This document shows positions 27,341-38,002 of a stretch of 64,000 nt of DNA, one piece after another. Under the pieces are notes generated by a model, which was not told the DNA's origin, did no database searches, and saw nothing but the letters and a program-made list of their open reading frames with translations. Each line of letters starts with the position of its first letter. Position 1 is the first letter of the stretch. The translations under genes were made by a program, and so were the position numbers. Origin of the DNA: Styela clava (taxonomy: Eukaryota > Chordata > Ascidiacea > Stolidobranchia > Styelidae); assembly GCF_964204865.1 (NCBI RefSeq), contig NC_135254.1, forward strand, positions 8,127,001-8,191,000, in the 5' to 3' direction.

Positions 27341-28030
27341 TAGAAAAATGTTGTGTAAAATTAGAATTACGTCTAACTTACGTCACAATCGTGACGCGAA
27401 CCCGAAAAGTTGTTCCCTGTGTCACTCTCTATTTTTTTTCTAAGTTCAGTTTCTTTTTTGTTTTCTTGAGATTTTGCACGATTTTAGTTTTTTTTTCCAG
27501 TGATTTTCATCTATTTGTAACTACAAAAATTAAACAAAAATGGAATTTTATCATTGAAATTGCTGCTAAAATTGAAAAAACAAATCTATATAAAGTTATC
27601 GAAATTTTAATCTGAGACATGGTAATAATATTGGGGAATCCAAAATCTGATGCCTTTATTCATTCAAATTATAATGCATGAGAAATACAACGATTGTCTG
27701 TTCTCTGCGAAGTTATAGATTCGATCTTGCTGCTATTCGGCCCATTATGTTCTCGTTAATTCGGATCAGGCACAAAATTTTATCCGAATATCTTAAAAAA
27801 TGTGATATATTTTTAATTTTTTTGGGGTGATTTTATCTTCTTTATAAAATGATGTGCAATTTCTTGATTATTTTCTTTGTTTTTTTGCGCTTCACCATCA
27901 CTGGTGGTTTTTATTATTTTTTGCTCAAAACTTTGAAATTTGTTTCCTTATTATAATTTTTCTTGAATTCTAGTTTTTGATGATTTTTTCTTGAATAAAG
28001 AAGATTCTGCACTCAGAGATAAAAAATGTT
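27341..28030. other. AT-rich intergenic tract
   Basis: T-rich low-complexity sequence (runs of TTTT between 27430 and 28000). The 74-codon frame at 27391-27615 is low-complexity and not supported as a gene. No other structure was seen. Confidence 0.4.
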
Positions 28031-29360
28031 GTCAAATGTGACTCTTCAAAAGTAGCTAATACAACTGTTAGTAAGAGTAGAAATATGGATAGCGATACAG
28101 AATTGGTCACATTGTAGAATCGCTAATGCTGACTCCGTGACAGTTATGCAGTTTCAAGGGAAAGACGAGGTTTACCATTACTACGAAAAAGCGTGAAGTA
28201 CTCGCAACAATATATGTGCTAATAGTCAATTTTAACGTACTGAATCGAATTGATGTTGAGTCTCTATATCAATTTTTAAAAGAAATAATAGGGATAGAAT
28301 GAACACTATATAGGGAATACCCTAAAATTGCTGCATCAACGTCTTAATAGTAGAATTATTACAATGTATCGGACGAGTCAATTGGATAGCAAATAAAATG
28401 CGTCTTCAAACGTAGCTTATGTGAATGGCGACATGAAATTAGTCATAATGTGATTGGTTTTGTCTAGCACAGATAGGAGCATAGCTTTGCGAGAAAGAGG
28501 TTCACCGTTGCAACAAAAATTGTGAAGTACTCTCAACATAATAGTCGATTTTAATGTACTGGCAATCGGATTAACTTTTGTTTTCTACATCAATTTTTAA
28601 AAGAAATATTAGGGGTAGAATGAACACTATAGGGAGTAAACTGGAATATGGATAGAGCGTAGACTGAATAAATCACTAAACGAGAATATCGGTCAGAGAC
28701 CGAAGACTTATCGTTCGAAAATTGGGGGATTCCAAAACAGCGCTCTTACACCATAGTGACACCTTGTCTCCAATAGGCTACTGGTACGAAATATGGTGAA
28801 TGCACATGCACAATCTGCAGCAGATCCAATCTCACTTTCGTGAGATATCGCGTGCATCTAACAGACAGACAGATAAACAGACAAATACCTATCAACATAC
28901 TTACCGATTAAAATCGATAAGTAATAATCTATTCGAAACAAGTTGAAGTGTGATCGATATACTCCAATGCGTGGTGTCCACATTTGCAATACGCTAATGC
29001 AATGGGCTGGACGAGGCAATTGATTGTCAAATGGAATCTTCAAAACTGAAGATTAGTAAGAGTAGAAATGGGAATTGCGATATGGAATACAGTACTTGCT
29101 GTTGGTCTAGCGTAGATAGTCCCGTTCCCGCTTTTCAATTCCAGCAACCTAAAAGAGCTTAGTACTTGCAATATGGGATAATTGTCGATTTCATTGAACT
29201 GACAATCGGATTGATTTTGAAGCGCTATATCCATCCTTGAAGTGAATAATAGTAGGGGGTAGCTAAAACGGTTATTGAGCTCATATCAATCCCAGCAATA
29301 GTTCATAAACTTCACCTGCGACACCGGTCGTTGGGGGAAAACGTAGAATGAGTAAATCAC
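28031..29360. repeat. Degenerate tandem array, three copies of a ~300-bp unit
   Basis: Unit 1 (about 28031-28318), unit 2 (about 28381-28690) and unit 3 (about 29022-29360) share ordered words: GT..CTTCAAAA.TGTAGC/GAAG, AGTAAGAGTAGAAAT, GGTCTAGC.TAGATAG-like, GAAGTACT.GCAAC, AATAGTCGATTTTAA, CTGGCAATCGGATTGA, and AAAAGAAATA.TAGGG.TAGAATGAACACTATA. No element ends or coding capacity were found. A CAGACAGACAGA-type simple repeat sits between units 2 and 3 (28862-28885). Confidence 0.6.
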
Positions 29361-30007
29361 AAAAGAATTGCGCATGGTTGCCACCAGGTGTATCCATGTC
29401 GAAGAGAAACAAAGCACAACGGGTGTTAGCAAAGCGATGTAATTTTCTTACGTAGCAAATTTCTGTGCAGAAATACTTCATCAGGGCTATGGAAATGAAA
29501 CCATGGCGACCCAAGGCGTAAAAATCTCAAAACGCGATAAAATGATAATAGATCTATGTGATGAATTAGCGCAACTTCAGTTAATGCTAAAGAAAAACTC
29601 CATTTCATTGTAAAAACAACACAACAAATCTGTCATCGGAATATATTTTGAGAACTTTAGCGGAAGTTCTTCTTGGCGTCTATGAATGTCGTTTAGGGTT
29701 TCAGTGTGTTCAATGGGCCCAATCACCACAATCAAAAGTTGGACAGCTCATATGATTTTTTAAATACTTGCATAAGATTGACTATCGCTAATAAGATATG
29801 GTCTATTTCAATAAAATATCATTCATTCCAAAAATTTCATTCCCTCGAGAAACATAAGAATGGTAAAGTCAACTCAACACTGACACTTAGCGGCTGGCGA
29901 TCACGCAATAAATATAGTATTAAAAAGCTTAAACGTTCAGAGACGTTCCGTATATTCTAATAAAAATTTACCATCTTGGTTAGTTTCCAACCTCATGTTA
30001 AAGAATC
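29361..30007. other. Intergenic tract
   Basis: No gene supported. The short frames at 29281-29608 (minus) and 29706-29960 (plus) have no family resemblance or splice partners. Confidence 0.35.
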
Positions 30008-30184
30008 GGCGATCCAGAAGTATGTGTACCAATATGGAGGTAACTAATTTTGTTCGCCTATTCAACTTGTGTAAACGGAAGGAAGCATATCGGCAGGGGA
30101 TATATTCACTTGGTCAACATAGACAACTCCCGACTCGTAATAGAACAAAAATAAAGAAAATCGGAACAAAATTATGGTCTAACT
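30008..30184. mobile_element. MITE family B copy, interrupted
   Basis: Begins GGCGATCCAGAAGTATG, then the B body (CAATATGGAGGTAACTAA, TATATTCACTTGG, CGGAACAAAATTATGG). It stops at GTCTAACT exactly where the hAT terminus CAGGGGTCTCCAAC begins. The missing right half was not found downstream, so the host copy is split or deleted. Confidence 0.7.
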
Positions 30185-30508
30185 CAGGGGTCTCCAACAC
30201 GCGGCCCGCGGGCAATTTCTTGAGGCCTGCGTAATGGTTGAGATTTCCAGAAAACACTAAATTAGTACGATGTTAACTATGAGTTTCATCGTGTTCATAT
30301 TTTGTTCTATTGTAAAAATTAAATCGTAAATTCAATAATTTCATTTCGCGTTTTTATTATGACTGACGAAAGAAACAAGTTTCGGTCAGATCATTGAAGT
30401 GTGCAGTTACGAATCATTAATTCTGCAAATGTGCGGTTAACGCAAAACTAGATTATTTTAAATTTTTTATAAAGTAGTAAACCTATACGCAATGCACAAG
30501 ATGTAAAA

Positions 30509-30960
30509 ATGTTCGGAAGAGCACAGAATATTTTAAGAGAAGTGGGTGAATCTTTATTTTGTCTGAAACTATATTATCAAGGTTCAGTGTCTCGTGTATT
30601 GTGCAATTATTGCTGTTCAAAAGGAATACAACATCCGGCGATATTACGACACGACTCATTACATAGGGGAAAATACCTCGGCTATACTGGAACAATTCGT
30701 CACGAAAAGATATCGCAATTTAAATTTTCACTGATGAAACAGAGAAATCTTTTCTTAGACAAACAAAAATTGTGAAACTTCGGTGAAAACTTTGCCATAA
30801 ATGAGATGATTGCGAAATCGTTCTTTTGTTGAAGGAAGCTTTAACTAAAGGGTGTATGTTGAAGGCTTGTGAAGTAATAGCAGCATTATTTTTCAATAAT
30901 GAACGTTAACAAATCAGCCTTTCGCACACGACTAACGGACAAGAGTTTGTATCTTGTCTT
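30509..30960 (+). pseudogene. hAT transposase remnant (BED finger region)
   Basis: The longest open piece (30509-30775) has a CxxC...HxxxxH arrangement (LCNYC, then LRHDSLHRGKY) followed by YTGTIRHEKI and SLMKQRNLF. This matches the order after the BED finger in hAT transposases of the GTF2IRD2/ZBED-like type (KY..LTGQLR.EKI..L..SL..QQ.LF). After a stop codon the same frame continues with FAINEMIAKS and, past further stops, LKACEVIA, again as in that family (..SEMIAK..KPF..G.F.K.C...ACE..). Several stops make it non-functional. No catalytic core was seen. Confidence 0.6.
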
Positions 30961-31126
30961 AAGACTACCAAACCAACGCTAAATAAGGCCAAACATCGAG
31001 TCTCTCACCTCTACAAAACGGTGCCAAATATCCAGCACAAGTAAATGAATATGTTTATGTCTCCTATGGTGAAAGATCCAAGTGCAATTTCAACAAATAT
31101 ATTCAGATTTTCTTTGTTATTTTTTG

Positions 31127-31362
31127 GGCTCTCCTGTAGCATGTGCACCAAGATGGCGAACACCGGAACGTTGTATGTGTACCAGGTTAGGCTTAAGGCA
31201 AAATTTTATTCAAATTTTTTTTATTTTGGTTCCATTACAAGTTTAGGAACTAGCCAAGTGACTCCCGCAGTATTTGTACCTGAAATTATGGTCTAATCCT
31301 AAACTGGTACATATACTACGTTCCGGTTTCCGCCATCTTAGTGCACATACTACGGGAATACC
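31127..31362. mobile_element. MITE family A copy with perfect 8-bp TSD
   Basis: 236 bp, from GGCTCTCCTGTAGCATG to CATACTACGGGAATACC. Perfect direct repeats ATTTTTTG lie at 31119-31126 and 31363-31370. The arms carry CAAGATGGCGAACACC and the inverted CCGCCATCTTAG. It lies inside the tail of the older hAT element. Confidence 0.88.
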
Positions 31363-31797
31363 ATTTTTTGTATATTAATTTTGTACCTAATTTGTTGGTT
31401 TGCAGCCCGCGTCGTCAATGAATTTTAAAAAGTGACCCGAGATGAGCTTATGGTCAGTCACGTTCCATAAAACCAAAGCTGCTGATTTAAAATGTTCAAC
31501 AAAAAATACAGTACCTATTTTCCTCAATCGAACAAACCCAATAGTAATTTCAATGCCGAATGAGTAAAATCTGTGACAATACCCGCTTATGTTTGAGGGC
31601 GGGTCGGCTACGAATTTGAGGAATTCGGATGCGATTATTTTTATTAGGATTAGTGAAAGTTTACAACATCAGAGCTGCTTGATATGACAGTAAAAAGTTC
31701 GTCTTCTTTCGATAGCAGTGCAGTATTTTGAAACGAAAATCTAGCGAAGACCCAACTCTGGCAAACTGGAAAAGTTAAAGCTGCTCGTTGTTTTTTT

Positions 31798-32478
31798 GGT
31801 ACTTCCGTAGTGTGGGTACCAGGTTAGAGTTAGGACAGGGGTGGGCAACTTCTCTAGTCGGCGGGCCAGATGTGGAAAAATGAAGTCCTCGGCGGGTCGG
31901 ATTATTACAAAAAATACTTCGGTATCCAATCTTTATTAAATCAACATTCTCTGTCAACTTTACGTTTCTTGTGATATTCCATGGAAAACTTAGTATGAAA
32001 TCTAATTTATAAAATCTATTTATATTTAGAATCTAAATATAAATATAACTGGTAACAGTAGTGGGGAATGTTTACAACGCTCTCTGCTTTGACCTTATAT
32101 TGTCTGTTTAACGAGTGTGCTAACACAATTGTTTGTTCAGTAAGGCAATTGTTTATTCCACCAGGTCGCACTGTCAGTGCGGTGTAAGTAGAGCGATCGG
32201 CAACTTTCAGGAATGATTCGTCGGACCACGTTACAGAGTATGGTTGGATACAGTCGCGGGCCGGACCCGGCCCGCAGGCCGTATGTTGCCCACCCTTGGG
32301 TTAGGACATAATTTTATTCGGATTAACCTCATTTTGATTCTATTACGAGTTCGGGGACCGTCTGTGTTAGCCAATATACCCCCTGTCCATTGGTTTCAGT
32401 CCCTAAAACAAAACTTGATGTAAGGTGGACAAACAAATTTAGTTACCTCCATATTGGTACACACACTTCTGGAGCGCC
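31798..32478. mobile_element. MITE family B copy split by a nested hAT
   Basis: The left part (31798-31835) begins GGTACTTCCGTAGTGTG. The right part (32299-32478) resumes with GGTTAGGACATAATTTTATTC and ends CTTCTGGAGCGCC. Removing the 463-bp insert at 31836-32298 restores a normal-length B element. No clear 8-bp duplication flanks the whole. Confidence 0.8.
31836..32298. mobile_element. Nested hAT element CAGGGGTGGGCAAC...GTTGCCCACCCTTG
   Basis: 463 bp with inverted ends CAGGGGTGGGCAAC and GTTGCCCACCCTTG and GC-rich subterminal blocks (CGGCGGGCC at left, CCCGGCCCGCAGGCC at right). Target duplications AGTTAGGA (31828-31835) and GGTTAGGA (32299-32306) match at 7 of 8. There is no long open frame, so it is non-autonomous. 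It is younger than its host B element. Confidence 0.85.
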
Positions 32479-33075
32479 GTTAAGCTGGTGATCATTTCTC
32501 CGCTACAGTTCCACTAGCGCTGACGAGATTTGTAATGTTAAAATAATAGATTTTAATAGCAGCCTCATATTCTGCCGATACTGTACATCAGTCATCGGAC
32601 CTCCGTATTCATATATTTGAGCATTGCTGTCATGTTTAGGGGGGTAGTACCTACTTGGTGGAAATAATGCAATAAGGACTTTATAATTTGTAGTGAAAAC
32701 GAGAATGTTTGGGAAAGTTGGGCGAACACAGCATATATATTAATCATCAATATACACTTCAGTATTTAAAATATATACTTGCACCTTGGAAACAAAATTA
32801 ACATCAAGTCAAGTTGAATGTTCGGAAATTATGGCCCAGCGCACACATTATAACAATTTGATTGCACTCTTTGTGAGCAAAAATAAACTGTCAAAATTCG
32901 TTTAGGTAATTTGAGGATTGACTGCCATAACTTGTCCCGTACCGATGTGTGGAATTGAATACAATTTAAGTAATTTTCAAAGGATGGAAAGATAAATTGC
33001 TTTCTCAATGTTTCGGATTGATATAATATAACGGATTGATGGTGAACGTTGTTTGCGAAGCCATGTACTTAAGCA
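32479..33075. other. Intergenic tract upstream of the TPR-like gene
   Basis: AT-rich, no gene. It contains the distal promoter of the following gene; no distinct motif cluster was recognised. Confidence 0.35.
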
Positions 33076-33084
33076 TATATAAAG
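33076..33084 (+). promoter_or_regulatory. TATA box of the TPR-like gene
   Basis: TATATAAAG lies 137 bp before the ATG at 33213, predicting a start near 33105 and a leader of about 105 nt. This is a canonical TATA word at a sensible distance, but AT-rich context lowers confidence. Confidence 0.4.
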
Positions 33085-33212
33085 CACGGTTATGAATGCA
33101 AAACAAATATTTACTGACTGGCTGGTTATGGGTGTGGAGATAATGTAACGTAACGAACACTGAGATATTGTGACTCGCACAGGTATGCTTGAAGGCTTTG
33201 TAACATGTAATA

Positions 33213-34874
33213 ATGGCAAGCGCTTTTAACATGGAAAATAACTTGGAGAATTTGATTCTTGAAGGTTAGTAGAATACCAAACGTTGTTCCTAAGACTTAA
33301 ATTTAGATGGGTTATTGTAGAAGCATTAGGCATTACTTGAAACGGGGCTTTCCATAAGACATTTTAGGGTGCTTAAAATTAAGAATTGTGAAATTTATGG
33401 TTAGTACTGAAAATAGAGTTGATGACAGTGATACTAAGAATTACTTAAGACTGTCTAAGAAGCGTATTTTGATGTTCTAGCTGAGATATTTTAGGTTTAT
33501 ATTGTTCCGCTGTAAATACATAGGTTCGAAATTAATATTTTAGAAGTTGCATCGTTGTATTTCAGGTGAGCGATAAAAAAGTCGCGATATTTTTCCATAA
33601 TACCCTATTTCCCCCCTATATTTTGCCTATGTGATGGTGTTCCGTCTTTACACGACAAAGCGTTAGAACAATTAGAAAAGATTCGAAAATGCATTTTTAT
33701 GTTTTTGAGGAATATAAAACGCGGCGAATGGGAAAATTAAGAAAAATACAAACATTTTTTAACAAAAGAATTCAGTAGCAAGTCGCATTCTTTTTCGTTA
33801 ATCAGTAACAGAAAAATGCAACACAGTGTTTAGAAGAATTATAAATATTATTGTTATCAACAATTTTTGTTTTGTCTTATTTGCAGGTAAAGTACCTGGT
33901 TTGCTCAAGTCGTGTCGTTATTCAGAAGCGTTGAAAACTCTTGAAAAAATCAACCTTGACGACACCGATACGTGGAGGAAGATATATTTGCTTTTAATGC
34001 GACTCGTCTGTCATATAGAATTGGAAAATAATCACAGTGCTACGAAGACGCTGCTGAGCATTGTTAACAGCACTAAAAGTATACGCAAGTAACAGGAGCA
34101 GAGCTGGATAGATGTGTGGACGCATATCTATTGGATGGTGATGTTATACCTGCGTTCGCACTCTCCTATGCAGCGTGTGAATTATATAAATCATCATCGA
34201 GTCCCACTGCAATTGAAAAATGTGTTACAAAATTGGCTGAGGCTATCGTCAAACCAAAACCGCCGTCTGAATCTAGAGGCATTGACATCAAGAAAATACG
34301 TAAATTTGTCGAAAGTCATCTAGTCCCTGCGTTGCTCGAGGTATCAAACGACCTGTTTACTATGGAATGTATAGAAAACGACGAACGCACAGAATTATTC
34401 GGGAGTTGTGTATATAAAATTTCTCAAGTTCTCTATGAACTTCGACAATATGAAAGGGCAATTTCAATTTTAAAAAAATCGATTGAGGCCCTAAAGTCAT
34501 GTCAAACGTCGGTGGTACTTGGTGATAGCATCATGTTACTTGGCTCTATTTTACAAACGAAATATGGTACTTCGGAGGCCCTTGTTCAGTATTACGAAGC
34601 TAGAAGTGCTTTTAAAAGCATGAACCAATCTAATGGATCCGGCGATTCGGAAAATCTCATCAAAGTTGAAACTGCCATATATTACTGCGAATGGTATCCA
34701 TGGGTCATTTATATAATTATTTTTGCTTGTACAGTTGTCATTGGTATATATGGCAACATATTTATGGTTCTAGCTTGGGGTTTGGTCATATACCTGACAG
34801 GTTATGCAATAGCACATGAAGAACACGGAAGTTTATTTACTTTTGTATCAAAACCCCGCGACAAATACCTTTGA
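33213..34874 (+). CDS. Helical-repeat (TPR-like) protein with two C-terminal membrane segments; one frame break
   Basis: Exon 1 is 33213-33264 (MASAFNMENNLENLILEG, donor AAG|GTTAGT). Exon 2 is 33887-34874 (acceptor TTTGCAG, stop TGA). Phases agree at the junction. The product would be about 346 aa. The first part has paired helices (LLKSCRYSEALKTLEKI, then LLLMRLVCHIELENN) and later YKISQVLYELRQYERAISIL and LLGSILQTKYGTSEAL, which look like TPR units. The C-terminus has two hydrophobic segments (VIYIIIFACTVVIGIYG and MVLAWGLVIYLTGYAIA) and a short polar tail, suggesting a membrane-anchored adaptor facing the cytosol. I do not recognise the family. Around 34075-34092 the frame breaks: the upstream frame stops at TAA 34090, while the downstream frame is open from 34077. 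A one-base loss in the AAAA run (34075-34078), a 17-nt GT-AG segment (34079-34095) or a real mutation would each explain it. Confidence 0.7.
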
Positions 34875-35390
34875 AATGTGATTTATTACTCACACTAAAC
34901 TCACTTATTACTCACTCTCACTAAATAATTTGACAAAATTTCAAAACATTTGTCGTCATATTTAAAATAATTTGAAGTATACGAAAAGTGAAAAGTAATA
35001 TATATATATATGATGCGATTTTTCGTATTGGCAATGGGCTGAATATGATGTTATAACGGACTCAACGAAAACGCTTTGTGCCCGTGTGTAACTTTACTTA
35101 GAATTGTGTATAAACTGAATAATTTTATTTTGTAGCTTAATTGTGTCTGAAATTTATCAATTCCTTGAAGGGACAAATTGTTATCATAATTTTCTAGGGA
35201 CGGAGGAAGCAAGACAGTGATACCCGGCATTCGTGTGAGCTTAGCACTGATGGAAAAAGTTCCAATATTTGTGATACCAGAATTTCAGACAATATATTCT
35301 GGGTTAGATGGGATTGCGAGTGTAAAACCGCCTTTTTCATGATGCCTAATACCTTTCCGTGTATAGGGAAAATCTTACATATTTTAAAAA
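34875..35390. other. 3' flank of the TPR-like gene
   Basis: Presumed 3' untranslated and intergenic sequence. It includes a short (TA)n run at 34999-35011. No canonical AATAAA was seen close to the stop codon. Confidence 0.35.
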
Positions 35391-35601
35391 TGAACCAAGA
35401 TGGCGGACACCAGAACGTAGTATGTATACCAGGTCAGAGTTAGGCCATAATTTTATTCCAATTTTTCATATTTTATTTCTATTAAGAGTAAGCCAAGTGA
35501 CTCCTGTAATATTTGTACCTAAAAATATGGCCTAACCCTAACCTGGTACACATACTACGTTCTGGTGTCCGCCATCATGGTTTACATACTACGGGAGTAC
35601 C
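35391..35601. mobile_element. MITE family A copy, left end truncated
   Basis: Starts within the left arm (GAACCAAGATGGCGGACACC) and ends normally at CATACTACGGGAGTACC. It has the body words CCATAATTTTATTCC and CAAGTGACTCCTGTAAT. The outer 15 bp of the left end are missing or scrambled, so no duplication can be read. Confidence 0.78.
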
Positions 35602-35708
35602 AGTAATTTATATTTAAAAAAAGGAATAAATCGCAAAAGCTTTTGTCAAAGTATTAATAAAACACGACGTAAATGTCGAGTAGAACTTCGTTATGCAACC
35701 CTGTACAC

Positions 35709-37919
35709 CAGGCCTGCACAACTCAAATTACCACGAGGGCCGCAAGCATAAATCTGAAGTCCCGGCGGGCCGCAAACTTTGCCACATATATGTTTCTCAA
35801 GATGTACTACAAATCAAAATAATATTGGAAAACAATTAAATTTAATGAAACACTTTCATTGCTGGGGAGCTTAATTAAAAATATGAAGACTCTTATTTTC
35901 TTCTATATAAAAAAAAGGTACAGTATTTTTGCATATGAGATGGCAAATATGTATTTAGTGGTTCATCTACCTTGAAAACGCACCCTTCATTTCCAATATT
36001 TCTTTTTTATTAGAATTAGGTATTGCGTGTTGCAGTATAAACTGAGTGCAGGAAAATATTTTACTCAGTTTCAGTTTTGTAAAATCGTCCCAAATATATG
36101 AATGACAATTTATTTAGTCATATCTACCGTTATTGGATATTTCCATAGTAGGCTAGACAAGTTCTCTTCCGCCGTCATATTGAGACATTGTGGCGACGTC
36201 TTTCGCGACATTGTGGCGACGTCTTCCGCAACATCTTGGGGCCGAGTAACCACACTTTTCGCTTTTTCGGCTCCAATTCATTGCGAATGCGCTCAATCGA
36301 ATCTCGCAAGATTCAGAAAACTAAAAATCGGCACGCATGCTTTTTCTGTTCTGCGTGCTTTTCCTGATTAATATAACCATCTACATAAAACTTTATGCAT
36401 ATATCTTTGTTTGAACCAGAAACTGTCAAGAACAGTATAATATTCCAGTAAGACATGAACTTGTTGCAGCCCTGCAGGTGGTCACGAGACGCGCAAAAAT
36501 CATGGACCGCAGAGATTTTTCCCAGTTTTTTGAGCAGGCACAGTATGAATTTTGATCCTGGTGCCAAGTTACCGACGACTTATCATTGTAATTTCATTTC
36601 GTTTGAGACGTCGATCAACTACAGAAGGATATATATGATAAACCCGATAAAAAAGAAAAAGCTTGATTAATATTTGTGATTCTACTTTACAGTCCAGATT
36701 TTAAAAAAATATTCACTGTCACAATTTAGGATATCTTTTGATAACGAATACCCATCGCTAAGTAATCGAGCAATCAAACTATTGTCCATATTTTCAACCA
36801 GTTACTGCGTTATGCAAAAAAGCATTTTCATCACTAGCTTTAATTAAAACACAGCGAAGAAATCTGCCGCACGCCGGTGAAGAGCTACGTGTTGCAGAAA
36901 CTTCTTTGAGGCCTCGTTTGCAATCCTATACTGGAAACGAAACAGCGGCAAAATTATCACTATAGTTAATAATGTTTGTACATGATTTCGCTTGTACATG
37001 TTGTTTATGTCAGATGTTTTATGTGTGTCTTTCTTACGCATAATGGGTGCCCAACACTGCATTTCTTTACGCAAATTTATGGGGTTGTTTTCTGTTTCAC
37101 CCATTTCAATTTTTAGCCAAATTATTTGATAGTTTTCTTTCGTGTGATATGTTTTTAAGTGTGCCTTTTTGTCTAGAAGCATACTCCATTATATTACGCA
37201 AATTTATGTTATGCTTTTCTGTTCCGGTCATTTCAATTTTTGCCGGTCCGCGAGTACATTTAATTTTATTCTACCGGTCCGCCAGGGTAGAAAGGTTGGA
37301 AACCACTGGGCTAGACGAACAATCCGTTTAGTAGCAATAGATCTTCCTCTGTTGTACTTTTTCGACTGTTAAATTACATTTTTCTACAAAATCTGCCTAA
37401 TTTATTTGAAATTTTACAGTAAATATCAAAATCTTTTGTGCGAGAATATTTGCACCATTGATAAATGACGGAATTGTTTTTTAAGTTTTAAATTTGAATT
37501 AAAAAAAAAACTTCAGTTTCATAAACTGCTAGTAAAAAAAAATGGGGTTATTAAGAGGTTTCTAATATGAACTAATGGGTGTGAGATTGTATACCGATAT
37601 TGTTTTAAGCGTGATTCAGTCTGAATACTGAAATATCTAAATCAGGGTTTCCCCAACTGGAGGGCCAGAGGTCGAGCGACGAATTTTGGGGGTCGCGAAG
37701 GGCACACAAATTTCACACAAAGTTAGACATTTAGTGAAACTAGTGAAAAACATAAATCTCACGATTTCGAATATGATCAGAGTAGCGGCGCACTTGCATA
37801 ACAATGCCTGCTTTGATTGTTAGACCCGAGAAGTGGCGTGTTTCCGAATCACCCGCGGGCCGCACAGAAGTATCTAGCGGGCCGCATGCGGCCCGCGGGC
37901 CGTATGTTGTGCAGGCCTG
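35709..37919. mobile_element. 2.2-kb hAT-type element with perfect 8-bp TSD
   Basis: Ends CAGGCCTGCACAAC and GTTGTGCAGGCCTG are perfect inverted repeats. Perfect direct repeats CTGTACAC occur at 35701-35708 and 37920-37927. Subterminal blocks are GGGCCGCAAGC and GGCGGGCCGCAAAC at left, and GCGGGCCGCATGCGGCCCGCGGGCC at right. The interior holds no intact transposase. It has a short direct repeat (GACATTGTGGCGACGTCTT, 36185-36225), a duplicated ACGCAAATTTATG...CATTTCAATTTTT block (37070-37115, 37197-37240) and the right end of another hAT (GGTTGGAAACCACTG near 37293-37307). It is a composite non-autonomous element. Confidence 0.85.
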
Positions 37920-37981
37920 CTGTACACAGTAGCCCACACATATTATTGTTGAGCGAAGGGGGCATTCTATAATCGAGAGTA

Positions 37982-38002
37982 TGACGTCATGAGGTGACGT
38001 CA
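37982..38002. promoter_or_regulatory. Two perfect cAMP-response elements
   Basis: TGACGTCA occurs at 37982-37989 and again at 37995-38002, followed by a further CGTCAC half site. A TATAAAG word lies about 40 bp downstream near 38044. The arrangement looks promoter-like, but no coding gene follows on the plus strand within reach. The next structure is the MITE cluster at 38.8 kb. Confidence 0.4.

Larger units (their letters stand above)
30185..31450 (+). mobile_element. Decayed hAT element (right end uncertain)
   Basis: The left terminus CAGGGGTCTCCAACACGC leads into GCGGCCCGCGGGC, a classic hAT end, at 30185. A transposase remnant follows at 30509-30960. A GCAGCCCGCGTCGTC tract near 31403 may belong to the 3' part, but no matching inverted terminus was found, and a younger family A MITE (31127-31362) is inserted in the tail. 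The right boundary is a guess. Confidence 0.5.

Noticed and set aside
36844..37182. 112-codon minus-strand frame inside the 2.2-kb hAT element
   Set aside because: Overlaps internal direct repeats and antisense frames and lacks transposase motifs. Not supported as a gene.
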